Part shown: positions 17,616 through 25,220 of the stretch, piece after piece
Numbering within the stretch: the stretch's first letter is position 1
Layout: each line of letters opens with the position of its first letter
Source of the DNA: Paenibacillus ferrarius
GTDB taxonomy: Bacteria; Bacillota; Bacilli; Paenibacillales; NBRC-103111
Length of the DNA: 64,000 bases
Assembly (NCBI RefSeq): GCF_002027705.1
Contig: NZ_MBTG01000016.1
Span: 124,001-188,000 of the forward strand
Reading direction: 5' to 3'
Translations under genes and position numbers: made by a program
The notes under the pieces: generated by a model
The model's database searches: none
What the model was told of the DNA's origin: nothing
The model's input: the letters and a program-made list of their open reading frames with translations, nothing else

Positions 17616-17804
17616 AAAGCCTGCGATAATGCATCTTTTTTCATGCTGAAATAGCCTTTAACAATGAATTCCTGCAATTATGCATGCTTTTGAAGCCTTT
17701 CTCTAACTTTAGGACGGGAAAGCTTAAAAAGCCTGCATTTTTGCAGGAATTTCCGTTTTTCGAGGCTATTTGCTTAAAAAAGCCTGCACTTTTGCAGGTT
17801 TTGC
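17616..17804 (+). repeat. CCTGC element copy A (interspersed structured repeat)
   Basis: Four modules of the form CCTGC-N5-TGCA have their CCTGC at 17620, 17671, 17732 and 17783, i.e. steps of 51, 61 and 51. Modules 3 and 4 are full hairpins (GCCTGCA/TGCAGG). Modules 1 and 2 have TGCAT on the right. An imperfect inverted repeat (CCTTTC/GGGAAAG) lies between modules 2 and 3. The same geometry recurs at four other loci in this window. Confidence 0.85.
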
Positions 17805-18007
17805 CACTTAGAAGACTCAGTTGGACCTATACGCCCCCAATCAATGGGAGCATGGAAGCAGAAATTTCCGATTTAGCCCCAGTGGAGCGGCTTCAACACT
17901 GAAACTGCTTATGAGATAGCCTCAAATGTGCCGCGGCATCGTAGTTGAACAGAGTCCAGAAAGCAGAACCAGCATTGCGATACTCAGAATCTTTCTCCGA
18001 CAGGTCT

Positions 18008-18572
18008 CCAACTCCATCACACTCCATCTACTACAAGCCATACATCCAACTCCATCACACTCCATCTACCACAAGCCATACACCCAACTCCATCACACTC
18101 CATCTACCACAAGCCATACATCCAACTCCATCACACTCCATCTACCACAAGCCATACATCCAACTCCATCACAAATCCATCTACCACAAGCCATACATCC
18201 AACTCCATCACACTCCATCTACAGCTAGCCATACATCCAACTCCATCACACTCCATCTACCACAAGCCATACATCCAACTCCACCACACTCCATCTACCA
18301 CAAGCCATACATCCAACTCCATCACACTCCATCTACCACAAGCCATACATCCAACTCCATCACACTCTATCTACTACAAGCCATACACTCACCTCCATCA
18401 CACTCCATCTACCACAAGCCATACACCCAACTCCATCACATCTCATATACAACAAGCCATACATCCAACTCCATCACACTCCATCTACCACAAGCCATAC
18501 ATCCAACTCCATCACACTCCATCTACTACAAGCCATACACCCAGCTCATTCACATCCCATCTACAGCTAGCC
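18008..18572. repeat. Tandem array, 38-bp CA-rich unit, about 15 copies
   Basis: The unit reads CCATACATCCAACTCC followed by ATCACACTCCATCTACCACAAG-like sequence and repeats every 38 bp, with point changes and a few degenerate copies at the right end. Because 38 is not a multiple of three and the unit has no stop codon, long frames open by chance on the plus strand. It is a minisatellite rather than a gene. It has no unique spacers, so it is not a CRISPR array. Confidence 0.9.
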
Positions 18573-18615
18573 CACCATCCCCTCCGACAAGTCATATCCC
18601 GCTCAAAATACAAAG

Positions 18616-18652
18616 AAAACCCGCATCATCCATGAAGGATAATGCGGGTTTC
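18616..18652 (-). terminator. Terminator of the DHA2 exporter gene
   Basis: AAACCCGCAT and ATGCGGGTTT pair over 10 bp about 10 bp after the exporter stop at 18662. The minus strand runs into TTTTCTTTG. This is a convincing rho-independent terminator. Confidence 0.85.
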
Positions 18653-18661
18653 TCTTTGCGT

Positions 18662-20164
18662 CTAATGACCTACCATAATTGGAATTTCTGCGCCATCCTT
18701 GGAGTCGCCTTCCGCTCTCTTCGGCTTCTTAAGCATAAGTCCAAGCAGGCCGCCAACAACAGCGATACCGAGCAGAATTAAGAATGTGTAGCCAAAGGAA
18801 GAAGCATACAAGTCTAAATCCGGCTTTTGTTTGCCTGATTCGATCATGACATTTTTCATTTTGGTTGTGAATATCGTCATCAAGATCGCAATGGCGAAGG
18901 ACATCATCACTTGCTGCGCAGCGTTGGTGAGTGACGTTACACGTCCAACCAAATTCTGCGGTGCGGATTGGATCAGATGGTTATTCAGCGGCATCATGAA
19001 CAGTCCCATTCCCGCGCCTAGCAGTGCAAGCGGAAGCATAACGGTGCCTACCCCTGAATCGCCAGAAATATTGGATAGCAATAAAGCAGAAATTGTTGTA
19101 AGTGCCATACCCGCCAATACAAGCGGACGCGCTCCGAAGCGATCTGACAATTTGCCGCCGATTGGCATAAACAAACCGGATGCCAGTGCTTGCGGCAGCA
19201 TGATTAGTCCGGTTTTGAGCGGGCTATAGCCATGCGCCTGTTGTAAATACAGCGGAACAAGGAACATCGTTCCGAACATCGCAATCTGTGAAATCCATTG
19301 CACAATGATTCCTTTGGTGAAATTGCCTGAGCGGAATACGCGAAGCTCGAGCAGTGGATTATCGCGTCTTAATTCCACGATAACGAATAAAATAAGAGCA
19401 ACGATACCTACGGCAGATCCGATCAGCGTTTCCGGTGCTGTCCATGTGGATTTCCCGGTAACCGGGTCAATACCCCCACTGGAAACGCCATATACCAGAG
19501 CTGCGAAGGCGATAGGCCCTAACAGCATGCCAAGTAAATCCAAGGATGCAACTGACTGCCTTTGAATATTCGGCAGCGTACGAATTCCGAGGATAATCCC
19601 GATGACACCAATAGGGAGGTTAATCAGGAAAATCCACTGCCAGCTGTGGTATTCTACTAACCAGCCTGCAACGACAGGTCCAAGCGCAGGACCTAACAAG
19701 ATAGGAATACCCATCATGCCCATAACAGCCCCTACTTTCCCCGGTGGAGAAAGGCGATAAATGAACGCCATGGCAATCGGCACAACAACACCGCCGCCTA
19801 AGCCTTGGATGATACGGAATGTAATCAACATTTCAACCGTATTTGCCAAAGCACATAGGCCCGAGCCAATCGTGAACAGACCTACGGAGATCAGAAATAT
19901 TTTCTTGGCGCCAAATCTGTCGGAAAGCCAGCCCGCTAACGGAATGACCGCGGCTTGCGCCAGCGCATATCCGATTACGGTCCATTGTACCAAGGACAAG
20001 TTCAGTAATTTGAATTCTTCCTGCAGCTTGGGAAGAGCAACGTTAACCGCCGTTCCATCCAAAATAACCATGAAAATCCCAACAACAATTGCGATCAATG
20101 GTCCTAAAATGCTGCGCATTGAAAACGGAGCTTCTTTTTCTGCTAATGATTTATCTGAAGACAT
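18662..20164 (-). CDS. DHA2-family multidrug exporter (14-helix MFS)
   Basis: The 500-residue protein has the DHA2/EmrB signature: VILDGTAVNVALPKLQEEF in helix 1 with an acidic residue, GWLSDRFGAKKIFLISVGLF as motif A, and RIIQGLGGGVVVPIAMAFI. Fourteen membrane helices can be traced. It would expel drugs or toxic metabolites using the proton gradient. It has a strong GGAGGG site before ATG 20164. A perfect 22-bp palindrome (20229-20250) of TetR-operator type lies upstream, although no tetR gene is adjacent. The leader also carries a TCTG microsatellite. Substrate range is unknown. Confidence 0.93.
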   Translation of the reverse strand: MSSDKSLAEKEAPFSMRSILGPLIAIVVGIFMVILDGTAVNVALPKLQEEFKLLNLSLVQWTVIGYALAQAAVIPLAGWLSDRFGAKKIFLISVGLFTIGSGLCALANTVEMLITFRIIQGLGGGVVVPIAMAFIYRLSPPGKVGAVMGMMGIPILLGPALGPVVAGWLVEYHSWQWIFLINLPIGVIGIILGIRTLPNIQRQSVASLDLLGMLLGPIAFAALVYGVSSGGIDPVTGKSTWTAPETLIGSAVGIVALILFVIVELRRDNPLLELRVFRSGNFTKGIIVQWISQIAMFGTMFLVPLYLQQAHGYSPLKTGLIMLPQALASGLFMPIGGKLSDRFGARPLVLAGMALTTISALLLSNISGDSGVGTVMLPLALLGAGMGLFMMPLNNHLIQSAPQNLVGRVTSLTNAAQQVMMSFAIAILMTIFTTKMKNVMIESGKQKPDLDLYASSFGYTFLILLGIAVVGGLLGLMLKKPKRAEGDSKDGAEIPIMVGH

Positions 20165-20195
20165 GTGTTCCCTCCATCCGATTAAAGCATCCTTC

Positions 20196-20219
20196 TCTGT
20201 CTGTCTGTCTCTGTCTCTC
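20196..20219. repeat. TCTG/TCTC microsatellite in exporter leader
   Basis: A short run of CTGT/CTCT repeats lies between the palindromic operator and the exporter's ribosome site. It is outside the reading frame, so copy-number change would alter leader length or spacing but not the protein. The rest of 20251-20445 shows no gene or clear motif. Confidence 0.6.
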
Positions 20220-20228
20220 CCTTGTCAT

Positions 20229-20250
20229 ATTACGGACAATTGTCCGTAAT
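20229..20250. promoter_or_regulatory. Perfect 22-bp palindrome, TetR-type operator
   Basis: ATTACGGACAA is followed directly by its exact reverse complement TTGTCCGTAAT. Length and symmetry suit a TetR/AcrR-family repressor, which commonly controls DHA2 exporters. It is about 65 bp upstream of the exporter start. The regulator gene is not in the window next to it. Confidence 0.75.
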
Positions 20251-20445
20251 ACCATGATGCTAACGAAATATGCATCATTTGTCAATGCGGCCCTAAAGTC
20301 TTCGGGACCGGTCCTTGGGTAAAGGAAAACGCCCCCACCTCGCGGCTTGCTTAGTCGGGTTTAATTCTAGAGATATGATTAGTCTTTACAAAAAACATAT
20401 GAACTTAATCAAGCAGCGCTTTAGTCAGCCGCTCCCCAATAATTT

Positions 20446-20482
20446 AAAAAAGCTGACACCGGTTAAATACCGATGCCAGCTT
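20446..20482 (-). terminator. Terminator of deoD
   Basis: AAGCTGGCATCGGT and ACCGGTGTCAGCTT (minus-strand reading) pair with one mismatch, followed by a T-run, 16 bp after the deoD stop. Confidence 0.85.
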
Positions 20483-20497
20483 GCTTGATTTTTATCG

Positions 20498-21205
20498 TTA
20501 TTGAATAGCCGTCTCAAGCGCGACAACGATCATGTCGTTAAACGTCGTTTGACGTTCTTCCGCCGTTGTGTCCGCTTCGCCACTAAACAAGTGGTCGCTT
20601 ACCGTAAGAATGGACAAGGCTTTAGCTTGATGCTTCGCAGCTAGTGTATATAACGCCGAAGACTCCATCTCGACAGCAAGGACGCCATATTCAGCCAATT
20701 TTTTGACAGGTTCCATGCTTTCTCTATAGAAAGTATCAGCCGTAAGGATATTCCCTACTTTGACCGATAATTGTTTGTCCAAGCTGGCTTGGTAGGCTTT
20801 CCTCAGCAGATCAAAATCCGCACTAGGAGCAAAGCTGAACCCTGGGAATAGCAGCTGGTTGGCACTCGAATCCGTGCTTGCAGTCATCGCGATGATCACA
20901 TCACGAACCTTAACATCTTGCTGAATACCCCCACATGTACCTACACGAATCAGTTGTTTGGCTCCATACTCGCAAAGCAATTCCGTGACATAGATGGAAA
21001 TAGAGGGCACACCCATGCCAGTCCCTTGAACGGAGATTCTTTTTCCTTTATACACGCCCGTAAACCCGAGCATACCTCTGACCTCATTATAACAGTGCAC
21101 ATCCTGTAGAAATGTTTCTGCGATATATTTCGCGCGTAAAGGATCACCTGGCAATAGGATAGATTCGGCAATCTCACCTGATTTAGCATTAATATGAATA
21201 CTCAT
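20498..21205 (-). CDS. deoD: Purine-nucleoside phosphorylase, DeoD type
   Basis: The 235-residue protein closely matches Bacillus DeoD: MSIHINAKSGEIAESILLPG at the start, DPLRAKYIAETFL, GMLGFTGVYKGK, VQGTGMGVPSISIYV with the phosphate-binding residues, and VAVEMESSALYTLA for ribose binding. The conserved aspartate of TVSDHL is present. It cleaves purine nucleosides with phosphate to free base and ribose 1-phosphate in the cytoplasm as a homohexamer. The ATG at 21205 is preferred to the TTG two codons earlier because it fits the family's N-terminus. The next gene upstream is the purine exporter pbuE, a functional neighbour, and the two may be cotranscribed (51-bp gap). Confidence 0.96.
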   Translation of the reverse strand: MSIHINAKSGEIAESILLPGDPLRAKYIAETFLQDVHCYNEVRGMLGFTGVYKGKRISVQGTGMGVPSISIYVTELLCEYGAKQLIRVGTCGGIQQDVKVRDVIIAMTASTDSSANQLLFPGFSFAPSADFDLLRKAYQASLDKQLSVKVGNILTADTFYRESMEPVKKLAEYGVLAVEMESSALYTLAAKHQAKALSILTVSDHLFSGEADTTAEERQTTFNDMIVVALETAIQ

Positions 21206-21256
21206 TCGCAAACCGCTACTCCAAAAATAAAGTAACGGTATTCACCTCCATAGTCA

Positions 21257-22432
21257 TTAATTTATCATTCGTTCCTCAACTACTATATCAGACTTCCGGG
21301 AATCTTTGGTGGATAATCTCGCACAAACTAAGGCCAATAGGACGAAAGCAACACCCACCCACGCATTATAATAAACGGAAGATTGCTCAATAACAATACC
21401 GCCGATCGCTGACCCTAGCGCAATTCCCACATGGGATGCTGAACTGTTGAAGCTTTGTTGAATGTCCGAAGACTCCGGTGCTAATTGAATCAAATAACTT
21501 TGTAAAGCCGGAGTAATAGACCAGCTAAGCAAGCTCCATAGGATCATAACAATAACGCTAGTGTAAATCGAAACTGTCGCCAATGGCATAAGAACCATCA
21601 TCACGGCAAAACTGCTTACAATAAAAAATATGCTTTTTTTCGGTCCGAATCGGTCGGTAATCCAGCCGCCAATTCCACCCCCGGAGACCGCTGCAATGCC
21701 GAATAGGAAGTAAAATAAGCTGATGGATGATGGCCCCAGATGCAGTACTTCCTGTAGAAAGGGTGTTAAATAGGCATACAGCGTTAAATGTCCAGTTAGC
21801 ATCAAAATAGAGATCATATGCGTGAATATGATTCTTTTGTTTTTCAAAGAGGCGAGCTGCTGTCGCAGTGGAATCGACACCGTTGCCGGTGTCCGCGGCA
21901 AGCCCATTTTGATCAGCACAAACGACATAATGGAAAGAATCGCTATCATCACAAAAGGAGCGCGCCAGCCAAATTGGTGGCCAAGCAGCAATCCGAGCGG
22001 AACGCCCAACACCAACGAGCCGCTTACCCCCATATATATGACCCCGATAGCTCTGGCTCTGTACTGCACCTCAACGATCTGCGAAGCCAGTGTGATGGAC
22101 AAAATGATAATCAGCGAGCTGCTTGCCGCGGAAAGAATTCGCGCAGACAACAAAATCAAATAGCTCGTGCTCACAATTGAAATAATATTCCCCACAATAA
22201 AAACAAATATGGCAATCAGATAAAGTTTTTTCCGTTCAACCTTTACCGTAACGGCTTGCAGCAGCGGTCCTGTGAGCGCAAAGGTCAGGGAATACAAGGT
22301 TATCAGCTGACCTGCCGCACTAATTGAAATATGCAAATCCGTTGAAATCAGGTCGAGAATACCTCCAACAATCAATTCCACTGTCCCTGTCACAAAACAA
22401 GCAATGGCCAAGATGAATACTTTATAATTCAC
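21257..22432 (-). CDS. pbuE: Purine base efflux pump PbuE (MFS)
   Basis: This 391-residue protein has twelve helices and matches B. subtilis PbuE (YdhL) along its length: GTVELIVGGILDLISTDLHI, QYRARAIGVIYMGVSGSLVL, WSLLSWSITPALQSYLIQLA and PESSDIQQSFNSSASHVGIA. PbuE exports adenine and hypoxanthine and keeps purine pools in check. The start is GTG 22432 behind AGGTAG. The identification is backed by the adenine riboswitch directly upstream (22507-22608), the same arrangement as in Bacillus. deoD downstream releases the bases that this pump removes. Confidence 0.95.
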   Translation of the reverse strand: MNYKVFILAIACFVTGTVELIVGGILDLISTDLHISISAAGQLITLYSLTFALTGPLLQAVTVKVERKKLYLIAIFVFIVGNIISIVSTSYLILLSARILSAASSSLIIILSITLASQIVEVQYRARAIGVIYMGVSGSLVLGVPLGLLLGHQFGWRAPFVMIAILSIMSFVLIKMGLPRTPATVSIPLRQQLASLKNKRIIFTHMISILMLTGHLTLYAYLTPFLQEVLHLGPSSISLFYFLFGIAAVSGGGIGGWITDRFGPKKSIFFIVSSFAVMMVLMPLATVSIYTSVIVMILWSLLSWSITPALQSYLIQLAPESSDIQQSFNSSASHVGIALGSAIGGIVIEQSSVYYNAWVGVAFVLLALVCARLSTKDSRKSDIVVEERMIN

Positions 22433-22506
22433 TTCTACCTATCTCCTCCTCTTCCGATGGCTTCTATCCTTGGTTCTAAATCAAGATTCATCTGAAAAAA
22501 ACAAAA

Positions 22507-22608
22507 AAATCCTGATTACAAAAAAAGGGCAGAATACACGCTTTCTTCGTAATCAGGATTTTACGGTTCCTGGTAGAGACCCTCAAACCATATCATTGAG
22601 GTTATACG
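22507..22608 (-). promoter_or_regulatory. Adenine riboswitch with terminator expression platform (pbuE)
   Basis: On the minus strand the purine aptamer is clear: CGTATAACC opens P1, P2 is CCTCAA/TTGAGG with loop TGATATGG, J2/3 is TCTCTACC, and P3 is CAGGA/TCCTG with loop ACCGTAAAA. The strand returning to P1 is GATTACG, so the specificity base equivalent to nucleotide 74 is U (at 22552), which selects adenine. Its 3' part GTAATCAGGATTT (22549-22561, plus-strand reading) is exactly complementary to 22507-22519, which is followed by a T-run. Without adenine the terminator forms. With adenine the aptamer holds the strand and pbuE is transcribed. P1 shows only about four uninterrupted pairs. Confidence 0.95.
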
Positions 22609-22744
22609 GTATGGAATTTATTTAGCAATAATAGTATGGGGTGAATAAAAAGTCAATCAATTATTTTGAAGGAAGCATCACATTGAAAAGGCTAAACGAC
22701 AATATCTATGGTAAAATTGACAAAAAAGCATGTTTAGGTGACCA

Positions 22745-23824
22745 ATGATGCAAAATTTAACCGACCAAGAAATGAAATGGGTCCGAAAAGTTTGGATTTC
22801 CTACTGGTATATAATTGGCGTACAATTTGTGGCTCAGCTTTTCTCCTATCTATTTTTGCCCTACGATGCCCAAGCCGTTGAATTTTATTTCTATGTCCTG
22901 CTCTACCCGACTCTCAAAATGAGTCTAACCGTAAGCCTCGGCTGGGTCGTCAATAAAGCCATGAAAAAGTATTCCTTCCATACGCTATTAATCGCCGGTA
23001 CGATTTTAGCTATCCTTATCATCAAGTTAAACACGGACATTCGTATTATTTCGGCTCTTTTTTTACTGCCGATTTTTGTTTCCGTCATTTTTTATCGCAT
23101 TCGATTAACTTTGTTCTCTGCCATTTTACAACTGGTCGGGTTTCTCTTTGTATACATTACAGACGAAAGTTACCGCAACCACTTATCTAACTTCGATGTA
23201 GTTGCGATCCCCTGCTTTCTTGGTCTATGCACATTGCTTGCTTCTATCATTATGATCAGAGGGCGTGAACTACAGGAAGCCTTGCGGCACACAATGACAG
23301 CGAAGCAAGAATTAATGATTCAATATGCCGTTATACGTAAGCAAGCTAAGATGGATTCACTCACTAATTTGTATAATCAAGCATCTTTCTATGAACATTT
23401 CGACATAGCCATGGCATATGGGGGCGATCGCAGTTCCTCATTTTTTCTTGCTTTAATAGACATCGACAACTTCAAAACCATCAATGATACATACGGGCAT
23501 CTAGTTGGAGATGTTGTCCTTGCACGCGTCGCCAAAGTCATCAAAGAAACAATTACACCGAACGATATTGCTGCACGATACGGAGGCGAAGAATTTGCCC
23601 TCCTGTTGTTTGAAACCAACTTCGATAAAGCGCTTAAGCTTGTCGAAACGATTCGGGCCACCGTGTTCAGCTTGCAGCATGAGGAGATGGCTGGAACAAG
23701 CGTAACCATCAGCATAGGAATCACAAGCTATGAACCTGCGATGAGCAAAGAAGCCCTCTTTGAGAGGGCTGACATCAATCTATACAAAGCCAAACGTACC
23801 GGTAAAAATAAAATCGTCACCTAA
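22745..23824 (+). CDS. Membrane GGDEF diguanylate cyclase
   Basis: The protein has 359 residues with five to six membrane helices in the first 170, a short coiled linker (about 172-200) and a full GGDEF domain: MDSLTNLYNQASF, LIDIDNFKTINDTYGH and the active-site RYGGEEFALL (GGEEF at 280-284). It should make cyclic di-GMP from two GTP at the membrane. The RxxD product-inhibition site normally five residues before GGEEF reads TPND, so feedback inhibition is probably lost. Two ATG codons stand in tandem (22745, 22748), with a weak AGGTGA site. It converges on a second cyclase at 23977. Confidence 0.92.
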   Translation: MMQNLTDQEMKWVRKVWISYWYIIGVQFVAQLFSYLFLPYDAQAVEFYFYVLLYPTLKMSLTVSLGWVVNKAMKKYSFHTLLIAGTILAILIIKLNTDIRIISALFLLPIFVSVIFYRIRLTLFSAILQLVGFLFVYITDESYRNHLSNFDVVAIPCFLGLCTLLASIIMIRGRELQEALRHTMTAKQELMIQYAVIRKQAKMDSLTNLYNQASFYEHFDIAMAYGGDRSSSFFLALIDIDNFKTINDTYGHLVGDVVLARVAKVIKETITPNDIAARYGGEEFALLLFETNFDKALKLVETIRATVFSLQHEEMAGTSVTISIGITSYEPAMSKEALFERADINLYKAKRTGKNKIVT

Positions 23825-23884
23825 CCACTTACATTTATACCGAACCGCTCACGAGGCGTCCTTGATACCAGACCGCCTGGCGAG

Positions 23885-23905
23885 CTGCTCGCCGCGCGAC
23901 CGCTT
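23885..23905. terminator. Stem-loop between the convergent cyclase genes
   Basis: GGCGAGC and GCTCGCC pair with almost no loop, so in RNA the inner pairs must open (GCGAG/CTCGC with a CTG loop). It is GC-rich and lies between two converging stop codons. It lacks a clean T-run, so termination is a weak inference. Confidence 0.35.
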
Positions 23906-23976
23906 CCGCCGAGCAGCTTGCTTGTACCAAAACAAAGCTAGCTGTATCCCCGACCTTCGGTCACACTTGCACGCCT

Positions 23977-25071
23977 TCAGACTTCTTGATTCGAACAAAC
24001 CCGATTCCTGCCATCCATTTTGGCCTTATACAGCGCCTTATCTGCTTGCTCAATAAGCTCTTCCTTCGTATCTGGATATGTCGCAGCCCCGATTGAAACT
24101 GTAATCTGGATTCCATGACCATCATGAAGGACGAATTCATGTTTGCTGATGGCACTTCGGATACGATTCCCAACGACCAGCGCGTGCTTGTGCGGCAGAT
24201 CATAAAGCAAGACGGAAAACTCCTCTCCTCCATTCCTCGACACGATATCAAAAGAACGTGAGGTCTCTTTCAATAATTTGCCAAACTGCTTTAACACGAT
24301 ATCCCCATTTGAATGTCCGTATGTATCATTGATCTTCTTGAAATGGTCAATATCTATCATCAGCAAGGACAAGGTTTCATTCTTCTCCATTGCTTTCTCC
24401 ATCGAAGCATTGAACACCTCATCAAATGTTCGATGGTTATTTAATTCTGTTAGGAAATCAAAGGTTGCAGCCCTTTCCATCCGTTGAAAATGGGATTTCG
24501 CTTTGATAAGAAAGGCCGTCAAATGCCCAGAAATTAATCCTCCAATCGTCATCATAATCATATAAATGACCACCGGCAAAGTACCCTTCATTCCCATGTT
24601 TATGTAAAACGCAATGGCTGTCAGAACATTACAGACAATGAGCGCATAAATCCATTTTCTCCAAAATGTCAATTTCATCATACATATAACACCAAGCACT
24701 GCCGCAATGACAATGGTAGTGGAAGCGGCTACAATCGCTGAATGGCTGATGACACCAAAATACAACAACCTCATTAGGGAGATAATCAAGCCCGTGATAA
24801 GGGAAGCATAAATACCTCCGAAAAGCGCTGAGAATACAACGGCAAGCTGTCTAAAATCGAGAATTGTTCCATCAAATTCAACAGTAAAGACCATTAATAT
24901 ACTCCCTAACAGACCAGCGACTAAACCTAACAGAACTTTCGTGCTCCATGACGCACTCGCATCCAGATTCCTGTTCTTAAAGATAATTTGGCTCGTTAGA
25001 AACAAATAAGCTGTAACTATGGCGAAATTGGCAATCAAATCTTGAAATGTACCAAGTATAGTGTTAGTCAT
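23977..25071 (-). CDS. Diguanylate cyclase with 5TM-LYT-type sensor
   Basis: The 364-residue protein starts with a block of about six membrane helices, including LGLVAGLLGSILMVFTVEF and FRQLAVVFSALFGGIYASLI, which resemble the 5TM-5TMR_LYT module of LytS-like sensors. A GGDEF domain follows: FDFLTELNNHRTFDEVF, IDIDHFKKINDTYGHSNGD, and GGEEF at 281-285. Here the inhibitory RxxD motif is intact (RSFD, 272-275). The ATG at 25071 is behind GGGGGTGG. It makes cyclic di-GMP in response to an unknown membrane-borne signal. The convergent neighbour carries the same activity with a different sensor and without the inhibition site. Confidence 0.92.
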   Translation of the reverse strand: MTNTILGTFQDLIANFAIVTAYLFLTSQIIFKNRNLDASASWSTKVLLGLVAGLLGSILMVFTVEFDGTILDFRQLAVVFSALFGGIYASLITGLIISLMRLLYFGVISHSAIVAASTTIVIAAVLGVICMMKLTFWRKWIYALIVCNVLTAIAFYINMGMKGTLPVVIYMIMMTIGGLISGHLTAFLIKAKSHFQRMERAATFDFLTELNNHRTFDEVFNASMEKAMEKNETLSLLMIDIDHFKKINDTYGHSNGDIVLKQFGKLLKETSRSFDIVSRNGGEEFSVLLYDLPHKHALVVGNRIRSAISKHEFVLHDGHGIQITVSIGAATYPDTKEELIEQADKALYKAKMDGRNRVCSNQEV

Positions 25072-25172
25072 ATAGCCACCCCCTTTTTCTATCTTAGCAC
25101 CAACATGTCAAGAGTTTATTAGGTTGTGGCTGTCTTTTTCACACACGGGTGTGATATTTAAGGCTCTTATAT

Positions 25173-25202
25173 GCATAAAACAAGGGTAAATTATGGATAC
25201 TA
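25173..25202 (+). promoter_or_regulatory. Candidate sigma-G (forespore) promoter of the ger operon
   Basis: GCATA at 25173-25177 fits the -35 consensus GHATR. After exactly 18 bp, GATACTA (25196-25202) fits the -10 consensus CATWHTA at six of seven positions. It lies just upstream of the ribosome site of the first germination gene. Germinant receptors are classical sigma-G genes. Confidence 0.7.
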
Positions 25203-25220
25203 CGGTAAAAGGTGATGTGT

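Noticed and set aside
18008..18572. CRISPR array
   Set aside because: The direct repeats abut with no unique spacers and no cas gene is near.
17945..18781. 278-codon plus-strand frame made of HSIYHKPYIQL-like repeats
   Set aside because: It lies in a 38-bp tandem array that is open in several frames because 38 is not divisible by three. There is no ribosome site and it runs into the antisense of the DHA2 gene.
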